Translations under genes and position numbers: made by a program
The notes under the pieces: model-generated
Seen by the model: the letters and a program-made list of their open reading frames with translations, nothing else
Database searches by the model: none
Told to the model about the DNA's origin: nothing
Source: Aquisalimonas lutea
GTDB lineage: Bacteria; Pseudomonadota; Gammaproteobacteria; Nitrococcales; Aquisalimonadaceae
NCBI RefSeq assembly: GCF_030409225.1
Contig: NZ_JAUFPK010000001.1
Location: forward strand, 2,223,566-2,287,565
Direction of reading: 5' to 3'
Length of the DNA: 64,000 nucleotides
Part shown: positions 35,240-43,185 of the stretch, piece after piece
Layout of the letters: each line of letters begins with the position of its first letter
Position numbering within the stretch: position 1 is the first letter of the stretch

Positions 35240-36124
35240 ATGAATGAACAGAAGGCGCACTGGGATGACCTGGGCACGATCCTGGCGATTGCCGCCACGG
35301 GCTCCCTGTCCGGCGCGGCCCGTCGTCTGGGCGTGAGCCATGCAACGGTCTATCGCCGCCTGGGAGCCATCGAGAAGCGGCTAGGCGTGAGGTTGTTCGA
35401 ACGCAGTCGCACGGGATATACGCCGACGCCGGCGGGGGAGGACCTGGCGCGGACGGCGGAGCATCTTGAAGCCGAGGTGCTGGCGGCGGAGCGACGGGTC
35501 GTCGGGCAGGACCTGCAACCGTCCGGGAACGTGGCGGTCACGACGACCGATTCGTTGCTGTTCGGTTTACTGTCGCCGGTCTTCCGCGACTTCCGGGCCT
35601 CACATCCCGAAATCTCGCTGGATGTCGCGATTTCGAATCAGCTGTTCAACCTGTCCAAGCGGGAAGCGGACGTGGCCATCCGCCCGTCGAACATGCCGCC
35701 CGAGACGCTGGTCGGGCGCCGGATCGCCGTGCTCGAGCAAGCTGTCTATGGCCGTGCCGATGCATATGATCCGATCACCACGCATGCGGCGCTCCGGGCA
35801 TTCTCCTGGATCGGACCCAGCTCGGGGCTCTATGACCGCCCTCTGCAATCCTGGATGACGGCCGTCGGCGTCGATGCGTGCTGTCCCTATCGCGTCGACA
35901 CCCTCATGGGCCTGCTTGCGGCAGTGCGGACCGGAACGGGTATTGCCGTACTGCCCTGCTACCTGGGTGATGGAGACCCTCTGCTGGCGCGGCTCACCGA
36001 ACCCGTCGCCGAGCTGGCGAGGGAGCTCTGGTTGCTGACGCACCCCGATCTGCGGCGCGTCGCGCGAATCCGGGCCCTCATGGAGTTTACGGCGCAAGCC
36101 GTGAAGGCGAGGCTTGACGCCTGA
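35240..36124 (+). CDS. LysR-family transcriptional regulator
   Basis: A 294-residue regulator with an N-terminal winged helix-turn-helix (LAIAATGSLSGAARRLGVSHATVYRRLGAIEKRLG) and a periplasmic-binding-protein-like effector domain (NVAVTTTDSLLFGLLSPVF onward, with GLLAAVRTGTGIAVLPCYLG near residue 235). The effector is not predictable. The start is the ATG at 35240; upstream codons in the frame are non-coding. AT-rich ATGCAAA (35202-35208) and TTTGCAT (35235-35241) form an inverted pair around its start, a possible autoregulatory site. The adjacent leftward 86-residue gene is a likely target. Confidence 0.9.
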   Translation: MNEQKAHWDDLGTILAIAATGSLSGAARRLGVSHATVYRRLGAIEKRLGVRLFERSRTGYTPTPAGEDLARTAEHLEAEVLAAERRVVGQDLQPSGNVAVTTTDSLLFGLLSPVFRDFRASHPEISLDVAISNQLFNLSKREADVAIRPSNMPPETLVGRRIAVLEQAVYGRADAYDPITTHAALRAFSWIGPSSGLYDRPLQSWMTAVGVDACCPYRVDTLMGLLAAVRTGTGIAVLPCYLGDGDPLLARLTEPVAELARELWLLTHPDLRRVARIRALMEFTAQAVKARLDA

Positions 36125-36297
36125 GCTCCTCGCGTAGGAGAGGCCCCCGGGCGATGTGAATGACCTCACAAACCGCCCCGGATAGGCCCGCGATTCCGCC
36201 ACCGATCACCCCTGCACGCATGCTGATCCACCTCGATGCGTTGGCGGGAATTCGGGATCAGCGGGGCATGTACCGCCCCGCCGATCCTTGCTGCTCC

Positions 36298-37131
36298 CTA
36301 CGCCCGGGTCGCGACCACTTCAAGGTACTCCCCTTCGCAGTAGGTGGTACCGTCCGCTCCCTGGTTGTGCCGGGTCCACAGCCGTTCCAGATCCTCGTGC
36401 AGCGCTGCCTGCCCGGACTCATCCAGTGCGGCGAAAGCGCGGTTGGCGGGCCCGTAATAGGTGCGGAAGAACGCCACGACCTCCGCCGGCGGGAACGGGT
36501 ACTCGAACGGATACAGGCGCCGGGTCATCTCCAGCTCCGCGATCCCCGTGGCGAAGCGCTCGCGCACTGTGGCTTCGTCGCCCCACTTCACCGGCGACGC
36601 CATGATGGGCGGTGGCGGGACGTGCTTGCCGATGGTCTTGAACATCTGCCCCACGAAGCCCTCGGGCGTCCAGTTCCCCATGACGATCCGGCCGCCCGGA
36701 CGGCAGACACGGACCAGCTCCGCGGCCACCTTGTCGGGTTGCGGCGCGAACATCGCGCCGAACAGACTGGCGACGAGGTCGAACGACTCCTCCGGATAGG
36801 GGAGCGCTTCGGCATCACCCTCATCGAAGCGGGCATTCAGGCCTTCCTTCCGGGCGCGCTCCCGGGCCCGCTCGACCAGGTTCGCGGCGATGTCGACGCC
36901 GACCACTCCCGCCCCGGCACGCGCAGCCGGAATGCTGACCTGCCCAGCACCGCACGCCACGTCCAGCATGTGCGTGCCCGGGACAACGCGCATGCGCTCC
37001 AGGAACGCCAGTGCACCCCGCTCCAGGTACTCGGCGAAGTGCCCGTATTCGCCGGACTCCCACGTCGCCTTGAGCCGGGTCTTGAGCGCTTCCATCTCGC
37101 CCGCCTCCGCGGGCACCGTTTCCGAACTCAT
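36298..37131 (-). CDS. Class I SAM-dependent methyltransferase
   Basis: A 277-residue methyltransferase with motif [20 protein letters not shown] (about residue 55), motif [30 protein letters not shown] and the post-motif [19 protein letters not shown]. This resembles UbiE/phosphatidylethanolamine-type methyltransferases, but the acceptor is not known. The ATG at 37131 has GGAGGAG five bases upstream; the GTG two codons earlier overlaps that site. It is divergent from an HxlR-type regulator, which likely controls it through the palindrome at 37222-37233. Confidence 0.86.
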   Translation of the reverse strand: MSSETVPAEAGEMEALKTRLKATWESGEYGHFAEYLERGALAFLERMRVVPGTHMLDVACGAGQVSIPAARAGAGVVGVDIAANLVERARERARKEGLNARFDEGDAEALPYPEESFDLVASLFGAMFAPQPDKVAAELVRVCRPGGRIVMGNWTPEGFVGQMFKTIGKHVPPPPIMASPVKWGDEATVRERFATGIAELEMTRRLYPFEYPFPPAEVVAFFRTYYGPANRAFAALDESGQAALHEDLERLWTRHNQGADGTTYCEGEYLEVVATRA

Positions 37132-37221
37132 GACCACTCCTCCTTTCCGTCAACGATCATCAGGTCACCCACTGCCCTCCAGTGGATGGTTGACCATTTC
37201 ACCGGCTGCTACTCTTTTTCT

Positions 37222-37233
37222 AGTTCATGAACT
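37222..37233. promoter_or_regulatory. Perfect 12-base palindrome between methyltransferase and HxlR genes
   Basis: AGTTCATGAACT is self-complementary and lies 90 bases before the methyltransferase start and 80 before the regulator start. It is AT-richer than its surroundings and is a good candidate operator for the divergent HxlR-type regulator. Confidence 0.5.
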
Positions 37234-37311
37234 GTACTGTTGCCCCTGGCGCCGGCGATGCGGCCGTGGGGCGCCCGCACGGCGGCGGGGATGCATCGGG
37301 GAGGCCGGATC

Positions 37312-38022
37312 ATGGCCGATCGCGGATACGGACAGTTCTGCCCCGTCGCCATGGCATCCGAGGTGCTCGGGACGCGGTGGACGATGCTGGTGGTCCGCGA
37401 GCTGCTGTGTGGCAGCAGCCGCTTCAACGAGCTGCGCCGGGGGCTGCCCCGGATATCACCCGCTCTGCTTTCGAAAAGGCTGAACGAGCTCGAAGAGCTG
37501 GGCGTTGTTGAGCGTCGGTGCGACGGCGAGCGCGGTAGTCCCACCTACTACCTCACAGAGGCCGGCGAGGAACTGCGACCGGTGATCATGTCCATGGGCT
37601 CCTGGGGCCAGCGCTGGCTCGAGACGCAACTGTCCCTGAAGAACCTGGATCCGTCGCTGCTGATGTGGGATATGCGCCGCAACCTGAATCCGACACCGCT
37701 GCCGTCACGGCGGGTGACGATTCAGTTTCTGTATCAGGGGCTCACGCGAGGCCAGCGCGAGTGGTGGCTCATTGTGGATAAGGCGGCACAACATGGCGTA
37801 GTGGATCTGTGCATGACCGATCCCGGCCATGACGTCGATCTCTACGTGGTAACGGAACTGCGCACCATGACCGCCATATGGATGGGCATCACGACAGTCC
37901 GGGAAGCAAGCGACGCCGGCAGGTTGCGCTTGACGGGAACACCCGAGCTTGCATCTCGCATGGAGCATTGGCTCGGGCTGAGCCCCTTCGCGCAGGAAAC
38001 GAAACAAGTGACCGTTAGATAG
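37312..38022 (+). CDS. HxlR-family regulator with C-terminal SCP2-like domain
   Basis: A 236-residue protein. The HxlR winged helix occupies residues about 5-105 (FCPVAMASEVLGTRWTMLVVRELLCG, FNELRRGLPRISPALLSKRLNELEELGVV, YYLTEAGEEL). The C-terminal 110 residues (VTIQFLYQGLTRGQREWWLIV onward, VVTELRTMTAIWMGITTV) resemble a sterol-carrier/SCP2-like ligand-binding domain, seen in some relatives. GGAGG lies seven bases before the ATG at 37312. It probably senses a lipophilic ligand and controls the divergent methyltransferase. Confidence 0.86.
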   Translation: MADRGYGQFCPVAMASEVLGTRWTMLVVRELLCGSSRFNELRRGLPRISPALLSKRLNELEELGVVERRCDGERGSPTYYLTEAGEELRPVIMSMGSWGQRWLETQLSLKNLDPSLLMWDMRRNLNPTPLPSRRVTIQFLYQGLTRGQREWWLIVDKAAQHGVVDLCMTDPGHDVDLYVVTELRTMTAIWMGITTVREASDAGRLRLTGTPELASRMEHWLGLSPFAQETKQVTVR

Positions 38023-38335
38023 GGCACGACGAGTCCCGACCCTTTCTTAAGTAAGCATGGCCGCTGATCTCCTCTGGTCCCAAACGCGAACAATGGGATA
38101 AACACGACGTAAGTGGCTCCGATGCGTCGTCATGGCACCCCGCGGTGAAAGGGCGGGCTGTGAGCCCTCGCGGCTCAGGTGGCAGTCAAGAGCGATACGC
38201 ATGATGCCAGTCACGCCGCAGAGCGAATGTCCTCCGTCGCCTGGCGCGTCCAGGACGGCGCCTTTGGCTAGCTCATCACGGGGTCAGCGGCATCCCCGAT
38301 GAGGGCACTGCCATGCGGAGTAGCGGAGATGGACG
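38023..38335. other. Intergenic region; start of a duplicated segment
   Basis: No gene is seen. The last 55 bases (from about 38282) resemble the DNA upstream of the 30570 gene (AGCGGCATCC followed by AGCGGAG), marking the edge of the duplicated segment. The rest contains no recognisable promoter or RNA. Confidence 0.5.
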
Positions 38336-38614
38336 ATGACAGGTAATGACAACAGGTTCGGCGTCCTGCTTTTCGATGAAGGCTGGAGCGAACTCGGTGG
38401 CGCGCTGGAGCCCTATGCCCGCGAAGGCCCGATCGGGAAATACCTGTATTGCCGGAAATTCGAGGTCGTCGGTCCCTTCGTCGAATTGACGTTCACTCCC
38501 GCGCAGATGCACGGGCCCGTCGATGAAGAGACAACGGTGTGGATTCCGACCCACTTCATCAAGTTCGTCGCTACCTCCAGCACGGCGAACGAGAAGGGGA
38601 TGGGGTTCGTGTAG
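38336..38614 (+). CDS. Unrecognised 92-residue protein, copy 2 of a duplicated gene
   Basis: Nearly the same protein as at 30570-30848, with about ten substitutions (for example GWSELGG for GWDELGG and AQMHGPVDEE for GQVRGRIDEE). Most nucleotide differences are at third positions, and the frame is intact, which suggests that both copies have been under selection since duplication. The function is unknown. It lies just upstream of the decayed region that leads into the integron remnant, whereas copy 1 lies near the DUF421 operon. Confidence 0.65.
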   Translation: MTGNDNRFGVLLFDEGWSELGGALEPYAREGPIGKYLYCRKFEVVGPFVELTFTPAQMHGPVDEETTVWIPTHFIKFVATSSTANEKGMGFV

Positions 38615-39103
38615 CGGCAACACCGGGCGCTGGATCGCTCGCCCGGCAGCAGTGAGCACGCTCGTGGCTCATGCGAACAGGTACAGGCACATGGCCACCG
38701 CGGCGATGACGCCGGCGAGATCCACGGCGCGATGACACGCCCGTAGGCGATGCTCAGGGGAATCAGGCCGAGCAGGCCGGCGTGGGACAGGCGGCCACGG
38801 ATCCGGCCTCGGGCCCGCGCGGCGCAAATATGCGCCCGGTGCTTCCTGGTACTGTTGTGCGCCGAGGGTTTTCAATGTGCGAGCACGTCCTTCGGGAAAG
38901 AGGCACGGGCGAAGCGCGCGCGTCGACGTGCAGCCGATCGGCGGCGCTCGGTGTGGACTCCGAGCGCTACGGGGTAACCACCGGGAGGGGGGCGGCCGCC
39001 GATGATCTTGAAGGACGTATCGAGTCGGTCGAAAGGGGGGCAGAGCTCTTTCGTGGTGCAGGGGAGTCGTTTCTTCGTCACGTCGGAGACGGATCATGAC
39101 GAT
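38615..39103. other. Decayed region with fragments of former genes
   Basis: No intact gene is found. On the minus strand near 38669-38800, HAGLLGLIPLSIAYG and, after a frame change, VDLAGVIAAVAMCLYLFA read like the C-terminus of a membrane protein. The rest continues downstream of the integrase remnant without a coherent frame. Such debris is common beside mobile elements. Confidence 0.4.
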
Positions 39104-39286
39104 GGACTGCAGCACTTCGGAGACCTTCAGACCGGCGAGCCCCCGCGGGTGGGACATGTTGTGAAAGCGGACGAAATACCGCATTCGGTACCAGTAGGTC
39201 TTCTCGGTTCTCGGGCTGCAACGTCGAGTACGTATGACATCCCTGACAACATACCGCGGTCGACGCGGGCGCTCCGGTGTGTTCAT
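39104..39286 (-). pseudogene. Integron integrase (IntI-type) N-terminal remnant
   Basis: The minus-strand frame reads RDVIRTRRCSPRTEKTYWY, then RMRYFVRFHNMSHPRGLAGL and VSEVLQ. This matches the N-terminal SAM-like domain of integron integrases (RxxhYSxRTExaYxxWxxxFIxFHxxxHPxxMGxxEVexFL). The following sequence lost similarity and no catalytic Arg/His/Tyr region remains, so the enzyme is dead. It is divergent from the cassette array that begins near 39496, the standard integron arrangement. Confidence 0.7.
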
Positions 39287-39534
39287 TGTTCGATGGCCTC
39301 CGTGCCAACGGTTACTGGTCTTTTATTCAGTATCATTGCGGTACGAAAACGCACCGTCAGGTGATTGCTGGCCCCGCGTGGCCCTGCCGCGGTAACCTTC
39401 CGGAAGAAGGGGAAAAATCGTTGGGGTCAAGGCCAGTGAAGGTAGATATCTCGCCGTCACCGTGATCGAATCATCGTGAAGGCGGTTGAATCACTGTTAT
39501 GACCATGAGGGCACGCAATAAAGGAGAATAATGG
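39287..39534. other. Candidate attI/promoter region of the integron
   Basis: This 248-base gap separates the integrase remnant from the first cassette. GTTATGA at 39496-39502 fits a degenerate insertion core (GTTRRRY-like), placing the left edge of the first cassette there. AAGGAG at 39522-39527 is the ribosome site of the first cassette gene. Composition changes from GC-rich to AT-rich across it. No other gene is seen. Confidence 0.4.
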
Positions 39535-39777
39535 ATGTATCAGTATAAGATGGTTCAAATACCACCAAATATTGCTGTCAAAATGAAAGCCCATAAGGGC
39601 AATGAGGCCGCTGCATACCTTGAGCAGGTTGTTAATGAATACGCCGCCCAGGGTTGGGAATTTTTCCGGGTGGATAGCATCGGCGTCAGTTTGCAGCCTG
39701 GGTGCTTTGATGCCCTGAGTGGCAAAAAAGAAGAAAATAGTCAGTACCATGTGATCACCTTTCGGAAGCCACGATAG
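39535..39777 (+). CDS. DUF4177-like cassette protein
   Basis: An 80-residue protein (YQYKMVQIPPNI, AAAYLEQVVNEYAAQGWEFFRVDSIG, YHVITFRKPR) with the DUF4177 pattern, in which an LexxxNexAxxGWExxxv core is diagnostic. No function is assigned to the family. It is the first gene of cassette 1, followed two bases later by yidD. Base composition is much more AT-rich than the chromosome, fitting a foreign cassette. The pair DUF4177-YidD is, to my knowledge, a recurrent cargo of integron cassettes. Confidence 0.75.
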   Translation: MYQYKMVQIPPNIAVKMKAHKGNEAAAYLEQVVNEYAAQGWEFFRVDSIGVSLQPGCFDALSGKKEENSQYHVITFRKPR

Positions 39778-39779
39778 CT

Positions 39780-39983
39780 ATGGTTTGGCTCTCGATAAGA
39801 CTGATTCAGTTTTACCGGATGGTGTCGCCGAAGAAATTGAGAAATGCATGCTTGTTCGAGCCAACATGCTCGGAATATTCCGTGTTGGCACTAAGAAAGC
39901 ACGGGTTTATCAAAGGTTGGTCTCTAGCCCTAAATCGTATCTCAAGGTGTAGGCAGCCCAACGGCGGTATAGATGAACCTTAG
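39780..39983 (+). CDS. YidD-family membrane protein insertion efficiency factor, cassette-borne
   Basis: A 67-residue YidD homologue: LIRLIQFYRMVSPKK, then CLFEPTCSEYSVLALRKHG and GWSLALNRISRCRQPNGGIDEP, which hold the conserved Cys-x3-Pro-Thr-Cys-Ser-x-Tyr and Arg-Cys-x-Pro-x-Gly-Gly motifs. Chromosomal YidD assists YidC-dependent membrane insertion. Its stop codon directly abuts the attC site at 39984, as usual for cassettes. This would be an extra, mobile copy; the housekeeping copy would normally lie beside rnpA, which is not in this window. Confidence 0.85.
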   Translation: MVWLSIRLIQFYRMVSPKKLRNACLFEPTCSEYSVLALRKHGFIKGWSLALNRISRCRQPNGGIDEP

Positions 39984-40061
39984 TCATAACAAGTTGCGCC
40001 ACGCGGATGGCCTTTTCTCCGCTTTGCTCCAAAACGGCCACCGGTGCGCTCTACGTTAGGC
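39984..40061 (+). repeat. Integron attC recombination site 1
   Basis: It begins with the R'' core TCATAAC (39984-39990) immediately after the yidD stop codon and ends with the R' core GTTAGGC (40055-40061). Between them, inverted segments (TTGCGCCAC with GGTGCGC, and GGCC with GGCC) fold the site into the characteristic hairpin with an unpaired base. Length is 78 bases. Confidence 0.75.
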
Positions 40062-40085
40062 AAGAAATAAACCTCGGGAATCTGA

Positions 40086-40490
40086 ATGGAAAATCGTGTT
40101 CCACTGCCGACGGACAACATTTACAAGTTCTATGCCCTGTTCGGGCTTTTGCTGATTATTTTCTCTATCGGTGCGATGCTTTACGTGAACAAATCAACCA
40201 ACGATTTGGCTTTCGATGTGGCGGTCGAATACGAAACGTTGAAGGCTGACCCGATGCGCTCGGTGGCAGATGAGGCTCGATTTACAGTACTGGAAAGGAA
40301 GCTCGAAATTGCAGGGAAAAATAAGAAAACCTTCATGATATTTCTTTCGGTGATCATCGCGGCCGGAAGCCTCATGGTCTGGTATGGATTTAAGAAATGG
40401 CATACCGAAGTCCAGCCCGTGCAAGATGAAATTGCAAGACTGAACCTTCTGAAGCTAAAACGAGAAGTCGGGGAGGACGGTGAGGCCTAA
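40086..40490 (+). CDS. Two-helix membrane protein in an integron cassette
   Basis: A 134-residue protein with membrane helices at about residues 15-35 (ALFGLLLIIFSIGAMLYV) and 78-97 (TFMIFLSVIIAAGSLMVWYGF), an intervening periplasmic or cytoplasmic domain (STNDLAFDVAVEYETLKAD) and a charged, coiled C-terminal tail (VQDEIARLNLLKLKREVG). No family is recognised. It fills cassette 2 alone and its TAA overlaps the following attC site, as cassette genes do. It is AT-rich relative to the chromosome. Confidence 0.65.
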   Translation: MENRVPLPTDNIYKFYALFGLLLIIFSIGAMLYVNKSTNDLAFDVAVEYETLKADPMRSVADEARFTVLERKLEIAGKNKKTFMIFLSVIIAAGSLMVWYGFKKWHTEVQPVQDEIARLNLLKLKREVGEDGEA

Positions 40491-40568
40491 CCATCGCAGG
40501 CACGGCGACGTCTTTTCCATTGCAGCTTCGCCTCCATTCCAAAGCCGCGCATTCTGCGGGCGTTATGT
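40485..40568 (+). repeat. Integron attC recombination site 2
   Basis: The site runs from the R'' core GCCTAAC (40485-40491), overlapping the cassette-2 stop codon, to the R' core GTTATGT (40562-40568). CGCAG (40495-40499) pairs with CTGCG near the right end, and inner arms are also complementary. Length is 84 bases. Confidence 0.75.
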
Positions 40569-40586
40569 AGAAAAGGAGTTCGAGCA

Positions 40587-41417
40587 ATGAGCAGTTGGAA
40601 ACTTTCACAGTCTTACGACTACGACGGGCGAAAAGTTCGTTATGGCCGGTTGGGCGAAGGCCCACCAATGGTCCTTGTTCATGGGACTCCCTGGTCATCA
40701 TTCAATCTGCGACATCTGATACAACAGCTGTCCAATAAGTACGCGGTCTATTTTTTTGACTTGCTGGGCTATGGCCAATCTTGTACAGCGGAAGGCGACG
40801 TATCGTTGGGAGTACAGAATAAGGTTTTGGATAGCTTGCTTACTCACTGGGGGCTGGACAATCCGATTATTGTCGGTCATGACTTTGGTGGCGCTACCGC
40901 GCTCAGAGCCCATCTTCTAAATGAACGGTCTTTCAAGAAGATTATTTTGATTGATCCGGTCGCAGTCTCTCCTTGGGGCTCACCGTTTTTCCGCCATGTA
41001 AACAGGTATGAAGCCGCTTTTTCAGGGCTCCCAGACTATATTCACGAAGCTGTGGTCCGGTCCTACGTCCAAACGGCTGCTTTCAAGCCAATTGATGAGG
41101 CAACACTGGAGGGAATCGTTTCGCCGTGGACTGGCGAGCATGGCAAGACAGCTTTCTATCGTCAGATGGCTCAAGCGGACTCTAAATATACCGACGAGGT
41201 CCAGTCGCTTTATCCTACGATTACTACACCTACCTTGATTCTCTGGGGGCGAGAGGATAGCTGGATACCGCTGGAGCGCGGGGAAGAGCTCCACAGCTTG
41301 ATTCCGGGATCGGCTTTTCGCGTGATTGATGATGCAGGCCACCTCGTCATCGAAGAGAAGCCTTGTGAGGTGGTGCAGGAGATCTTGGATTTTTGCTTAG
41401 ACCTCGAAGCTACATAA
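40587..41417 (+). CDS. Alpha/beta hydrolase with Asp nucleophile, integron cassette gene
   Basis: A 276-residue alpha/beta-hydrolase. The oxyanion segment is VLVHGTPWSSFN, the nucleophile elbow is VGHDFGGATA, and the acid and base are probably Asp of LILWGREDSW and His of DDAGHLV. An Asp nucleophile in GHDxGG is typical of epoxide hydrolases and haloalkane or haloacetate dehalogenases rather than esterases. The substrate is unknown. AAGGAG precedes the ATG at 40587. It is cassette 3, ending in the attC site at 41412, and is AT-rich relative to the chromosome. Confidence 0.85.
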   Translation: MSSWKLSQSYDYDGRKVRYGRLGEGPPMVLVHGTPWSSFNLRHLIQQLSNKYAVYFFDLLGYGQSCTAEGDVSLGVQNKVLDSLLTHWGLDNPIIVGHDFGGATALRAHLLNERSFKKIILIDPVAVSPWGSPFFRHVNRYEAAFSGLPDYIHEAVVRSYVQTAAFKPIDEATLEGIVSPWTGEHGKTAFYRQMAQADSKYTDEVQSLYPTITTPTLILWGREDSWIPLERGEELHSLIPGSAFRVIDDAGHLVIEEKPCEVVQEILDFCLDLEAT

Positions 41418-41495
41418 CCAGTGGCAGCACGGTGGCCGCGTTTCTGCCGCGTTGCGGCTCCAAACCCAAACCGGCACGTGTGCCAGACGTTACCG
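41412..41495 (+). repeat. Integron attC recombination site 3
   Basis: The R'' core ACATAAC (41412-41418) overlaps the hydrolase stop codon; the R' core GTTACCG is at 41489-41495. GTGGCAGCACG near the left pairs with CACGTGTGCCA near the right, with an extrahelical base. Length is 84 bases. This is the last cassette boundary; about 100 bases further begins the tRNA-Asn flank. Confidence 0.7.
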
Positions 41496-41595
41496 GGAAT
41501 CAGATCGGACGCTCGAGGATCAAGCGTGGCTAGCGAGTTCGCGTTGACGTGGAGACGTGGACGCTTGACCAGTGACAGTTATGTGCCAATCCACG

Positions 41596-41626
41596 AAAAA
41601 GGCCCTAGCCGAAGTCGACTAGGGCC
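41596..41626 (-). terminator. Displaced original terminator of tRNA-Asn
   Basis: On the minus strand GGCCCTAG (41626-41619), a ten-base loop and CTAGGGCC (41608-41601) are followed by TTTTT (41600-41596). It lies just beyond the attL repeat. Before the element inserted, this would have been the terminator immediately downstream of tRNA-Asn. Confidence 0.8.
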
Positions 41627-41632
41627 TCACTC

Positions 41633-41685
41633 TTGTTGGCTCCCCGGGACGGGCTCGAACCGCCGACCCAGTGATTAACAGTCAC
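41633..41685. repeat. attL: 53-base copy of the tRNA-Asn 3' part
   Basis: This stretch is identical over 53 bases to 48964-49016. It covers the tRNA-Asn sequence from the anticodon arm to the 3' CCA plus four bases beyond, in minus orientation. The adjacent sequence (GTTCCGTAG) no longer matches the tRNA 5' half, so this copy is only a fragment. Confidence 0.9.
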
Positions 41686-41812
41686 GTTCCGTAGTGTTTC
41701 ACCGTCTTTCCATCCATTCCGACAGTCGTAGATAAATACCGTCATGACAGCACCTTAATCGTATCTTGTGTTGCGCTCTGTTTCGTCGTAGTGCATACTT
41801 TGCCTAAGTGAA

Positions 41813-41835
41813 TGTGCACTACAGTGTGCACTACA
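41813..41835 (+). repeat. Integrase arm-type sites, left end
   Basis: TGTGCACTACA occurs twice, at 41813-41823 and 41825-41835, exactly 12 bases apart, just before the integrase gene; a partial inverted copy (GTAGTGCAT) is near 41789. The same pair occurs near the right end (48890-48911). Tandem arm repeats at both ends are typical of tyrosine integrase binding. Confidence 0.75.
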
Positions 41836-41849
41836 GAGCAGGGGGTAAC

Positions 41850-43139
41850 ATGCTTACGGTGAAGCAACTCGACAACCTCAAGCCCAAGGGCAGCCCGTAT
41901 CGTGTTTGGGACTCTGACCGCTCAGGCTTCGGTGCACAGGTGAGCAAGGCTGGTGTTGTCACCTTCTTCCAGTTCTACCGGATGGAAGGCAAGCGCCGGT
42001 TTATGAACCTTGGCCGCTATCCTGACAAGAGCTTGCGTGACGCACGAGAAGAGGCCGCAGAGGCCCGTAACCTTGTTCAGCAGGGGGTAGACCCACAGGA
42101 CAAGCGAGAAGCCGACAGAGAGGCAGAGAAGGCCGAGAAGCGCCGCCGGGATGCTGAACCGTTGGTGTCTGATGCTGTGGCGACCTACATCCGTAAGCAC
42201 GTGTCCGGGCTGGCCAGTGAAAAGCCTATCACTCGCTATTTCGAGCGGGACTTGGTGCCGGAGCTAGGCGAGTTGAAGGTAAAGGACGTGCGCCGCCGTG
42301 ATGTTCTGAACATGGTGGAGAAGAAGGCCGCCCAGACTCCCACCGCTGCACGGCACTTGCTGGCGTACACCAAGGGTTTTTTTGATTGGTGTGTGGACCG
42401 GGAGTATATCGACGCGAGCCCCGCCGCTGGCATCAAGCCGAAGTCGGTCAAGGCTGAGGGCAAGAAAAACGCTCTGAGGCCCGGCAAGCGGGCGAGGGTG
42501 CTGGATGCTGGGGAAACCCGCACGTTCTGGAATGAGGTAGAAGGCTGCGGAGTCCGTCGCCTGACCGCTCTGGCGCTGAAACTGGTTCTCGTGACGGGGC
42601 AACGCCCGGGCGAGGTGGCCGGGATACACAAGGATGAGATTGATGGTGATGTGTGGACGATTCCGGCAGAGCGGCGGTTGAAGACGGAAAGCGAACACGT
42701 TGTGCCGCTGGCACCGCTGGCGCTAGAACTCATTGAGCAGGCACAACAGGAGGTGCAGAGGCTCCAGGCACGGCGCAGCGACAAGGCAACCGGGTATATC
42801 TTCGAGGCGTACCCCGGCAGTGCGCTGACTGTGGGGGCACTCAGTAAGGCGGTGACGCGCTACGCTGAGGCGCTGGGGAATCAGGACGATACCAAATGGG
42901 GGCATTGGACACCCCACGATTTGCGGCGGACGTGCCGCACGGGGCTTAGTGAGATGGACATACCCGACGAGATAGGCGAGGCGGTCATAGGGCACGTCAA
43001 GCTAGGTATGGTCGGGGTGTATAACCAGAACAAGTACGTTAACCGCAAGCGGGAAGCTCTGGAGGCGTGGGAGCGCCGGTTGCTGCGTCTGGCGGTAGGC
43101 GAGGAAGCCACAAAGGACAACGTTGTGTCGCTGCACTGA
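41850..43139 (+). CDS. int: Tyrosine-type site-specific integrase (P4-like)
   Basis: A 429-residue integrase with an N-terminal arm-binding domain (MLTVKQLDNLKPKG, SGFGAQVSKAGVVTFF), a core-binding SAM-like domain (AVATYIRKHVSGL onward) and a catalytic domain carrying Arg in VTGQRPGEVAGI, His-x-x-Arg in TPHDLRRTCRT, His in IGHVKLGMV and the nucleophile Tyr in GVYNQNKY. All catalytic residues are present, so it is probably active. The ATG at 41850 is preceded by AGGGGG; earlier codons overlap the arm repeats. It lies at the end away from the intact tRNA, and an intrinsic terminator follows at 43162. Confidence 0.92.
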   Translation: MLTVKQLDNLKPKGSPYRVWDSDRSGFGAQVSKAGVVTFFQFYRMEGKRRFMNLGRYPDKSLRDAREEAAEARNLVQQGVDPQDKREADREAEKAEKRRRDAEPLVSDAVATYIRKHVSGLASEKPITRYFERDLVPELGELKVKDVRRRDVLNMVEKKAAQTPTAARHLLAYTKGFFDWCVDREYIDASPAAGIKPKSVKAEGKKNALRPGKRARVLDAGETRTFWNEVEGCGVRRLTALALKLVLVTGQRPGEVAGIHKDEIDGDVWTIPAERRLKTESEHVVPLAPLALELIEQAQQEVQRLQARRSDKATGYIFEAYPGSALTVGALSKAVTRYAEALGNQDDTKWGHWTPHDLRRTCRTGLSEMDIPDEIGEAVIGHVKLGMVGVYNQNKYVNRKREALEAWERRLLRLAVGEEATKDNVVSLH

Positions 43140-43161
43140 TTTAATCAACAATTCCCCCGCT

Positions 43162-43185
43162 AACCCCCTGTCTTTGGGGGTTTTT
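43162..43185 (+). terminator. Intrinsic terminator of the integrase gene
   Basis: AACCCCC (43162-43168), a seven-base loop and GGGGGTT (43176-43182) are followed by a T-run (TTTTTAT), 23 bases beyond the integrase stop codon. It is a standard Rho-independent terminator. Confidence 0.88.

Noticed and set aside
41421-41678. An 85-codon plus-strand frame between the last cassette and the integrase
   Set aside because: It runs through an attC site, the displaced tRNA terminator and the attL repeat, so it is not a gene.
41637-41685. A second tRNA-Asn gene at the left end of the element
   Set aside because: Only the 3' 49 bases are present; the D arm and 5' acceptor strand are missing, so it is an attachment-site fragment.
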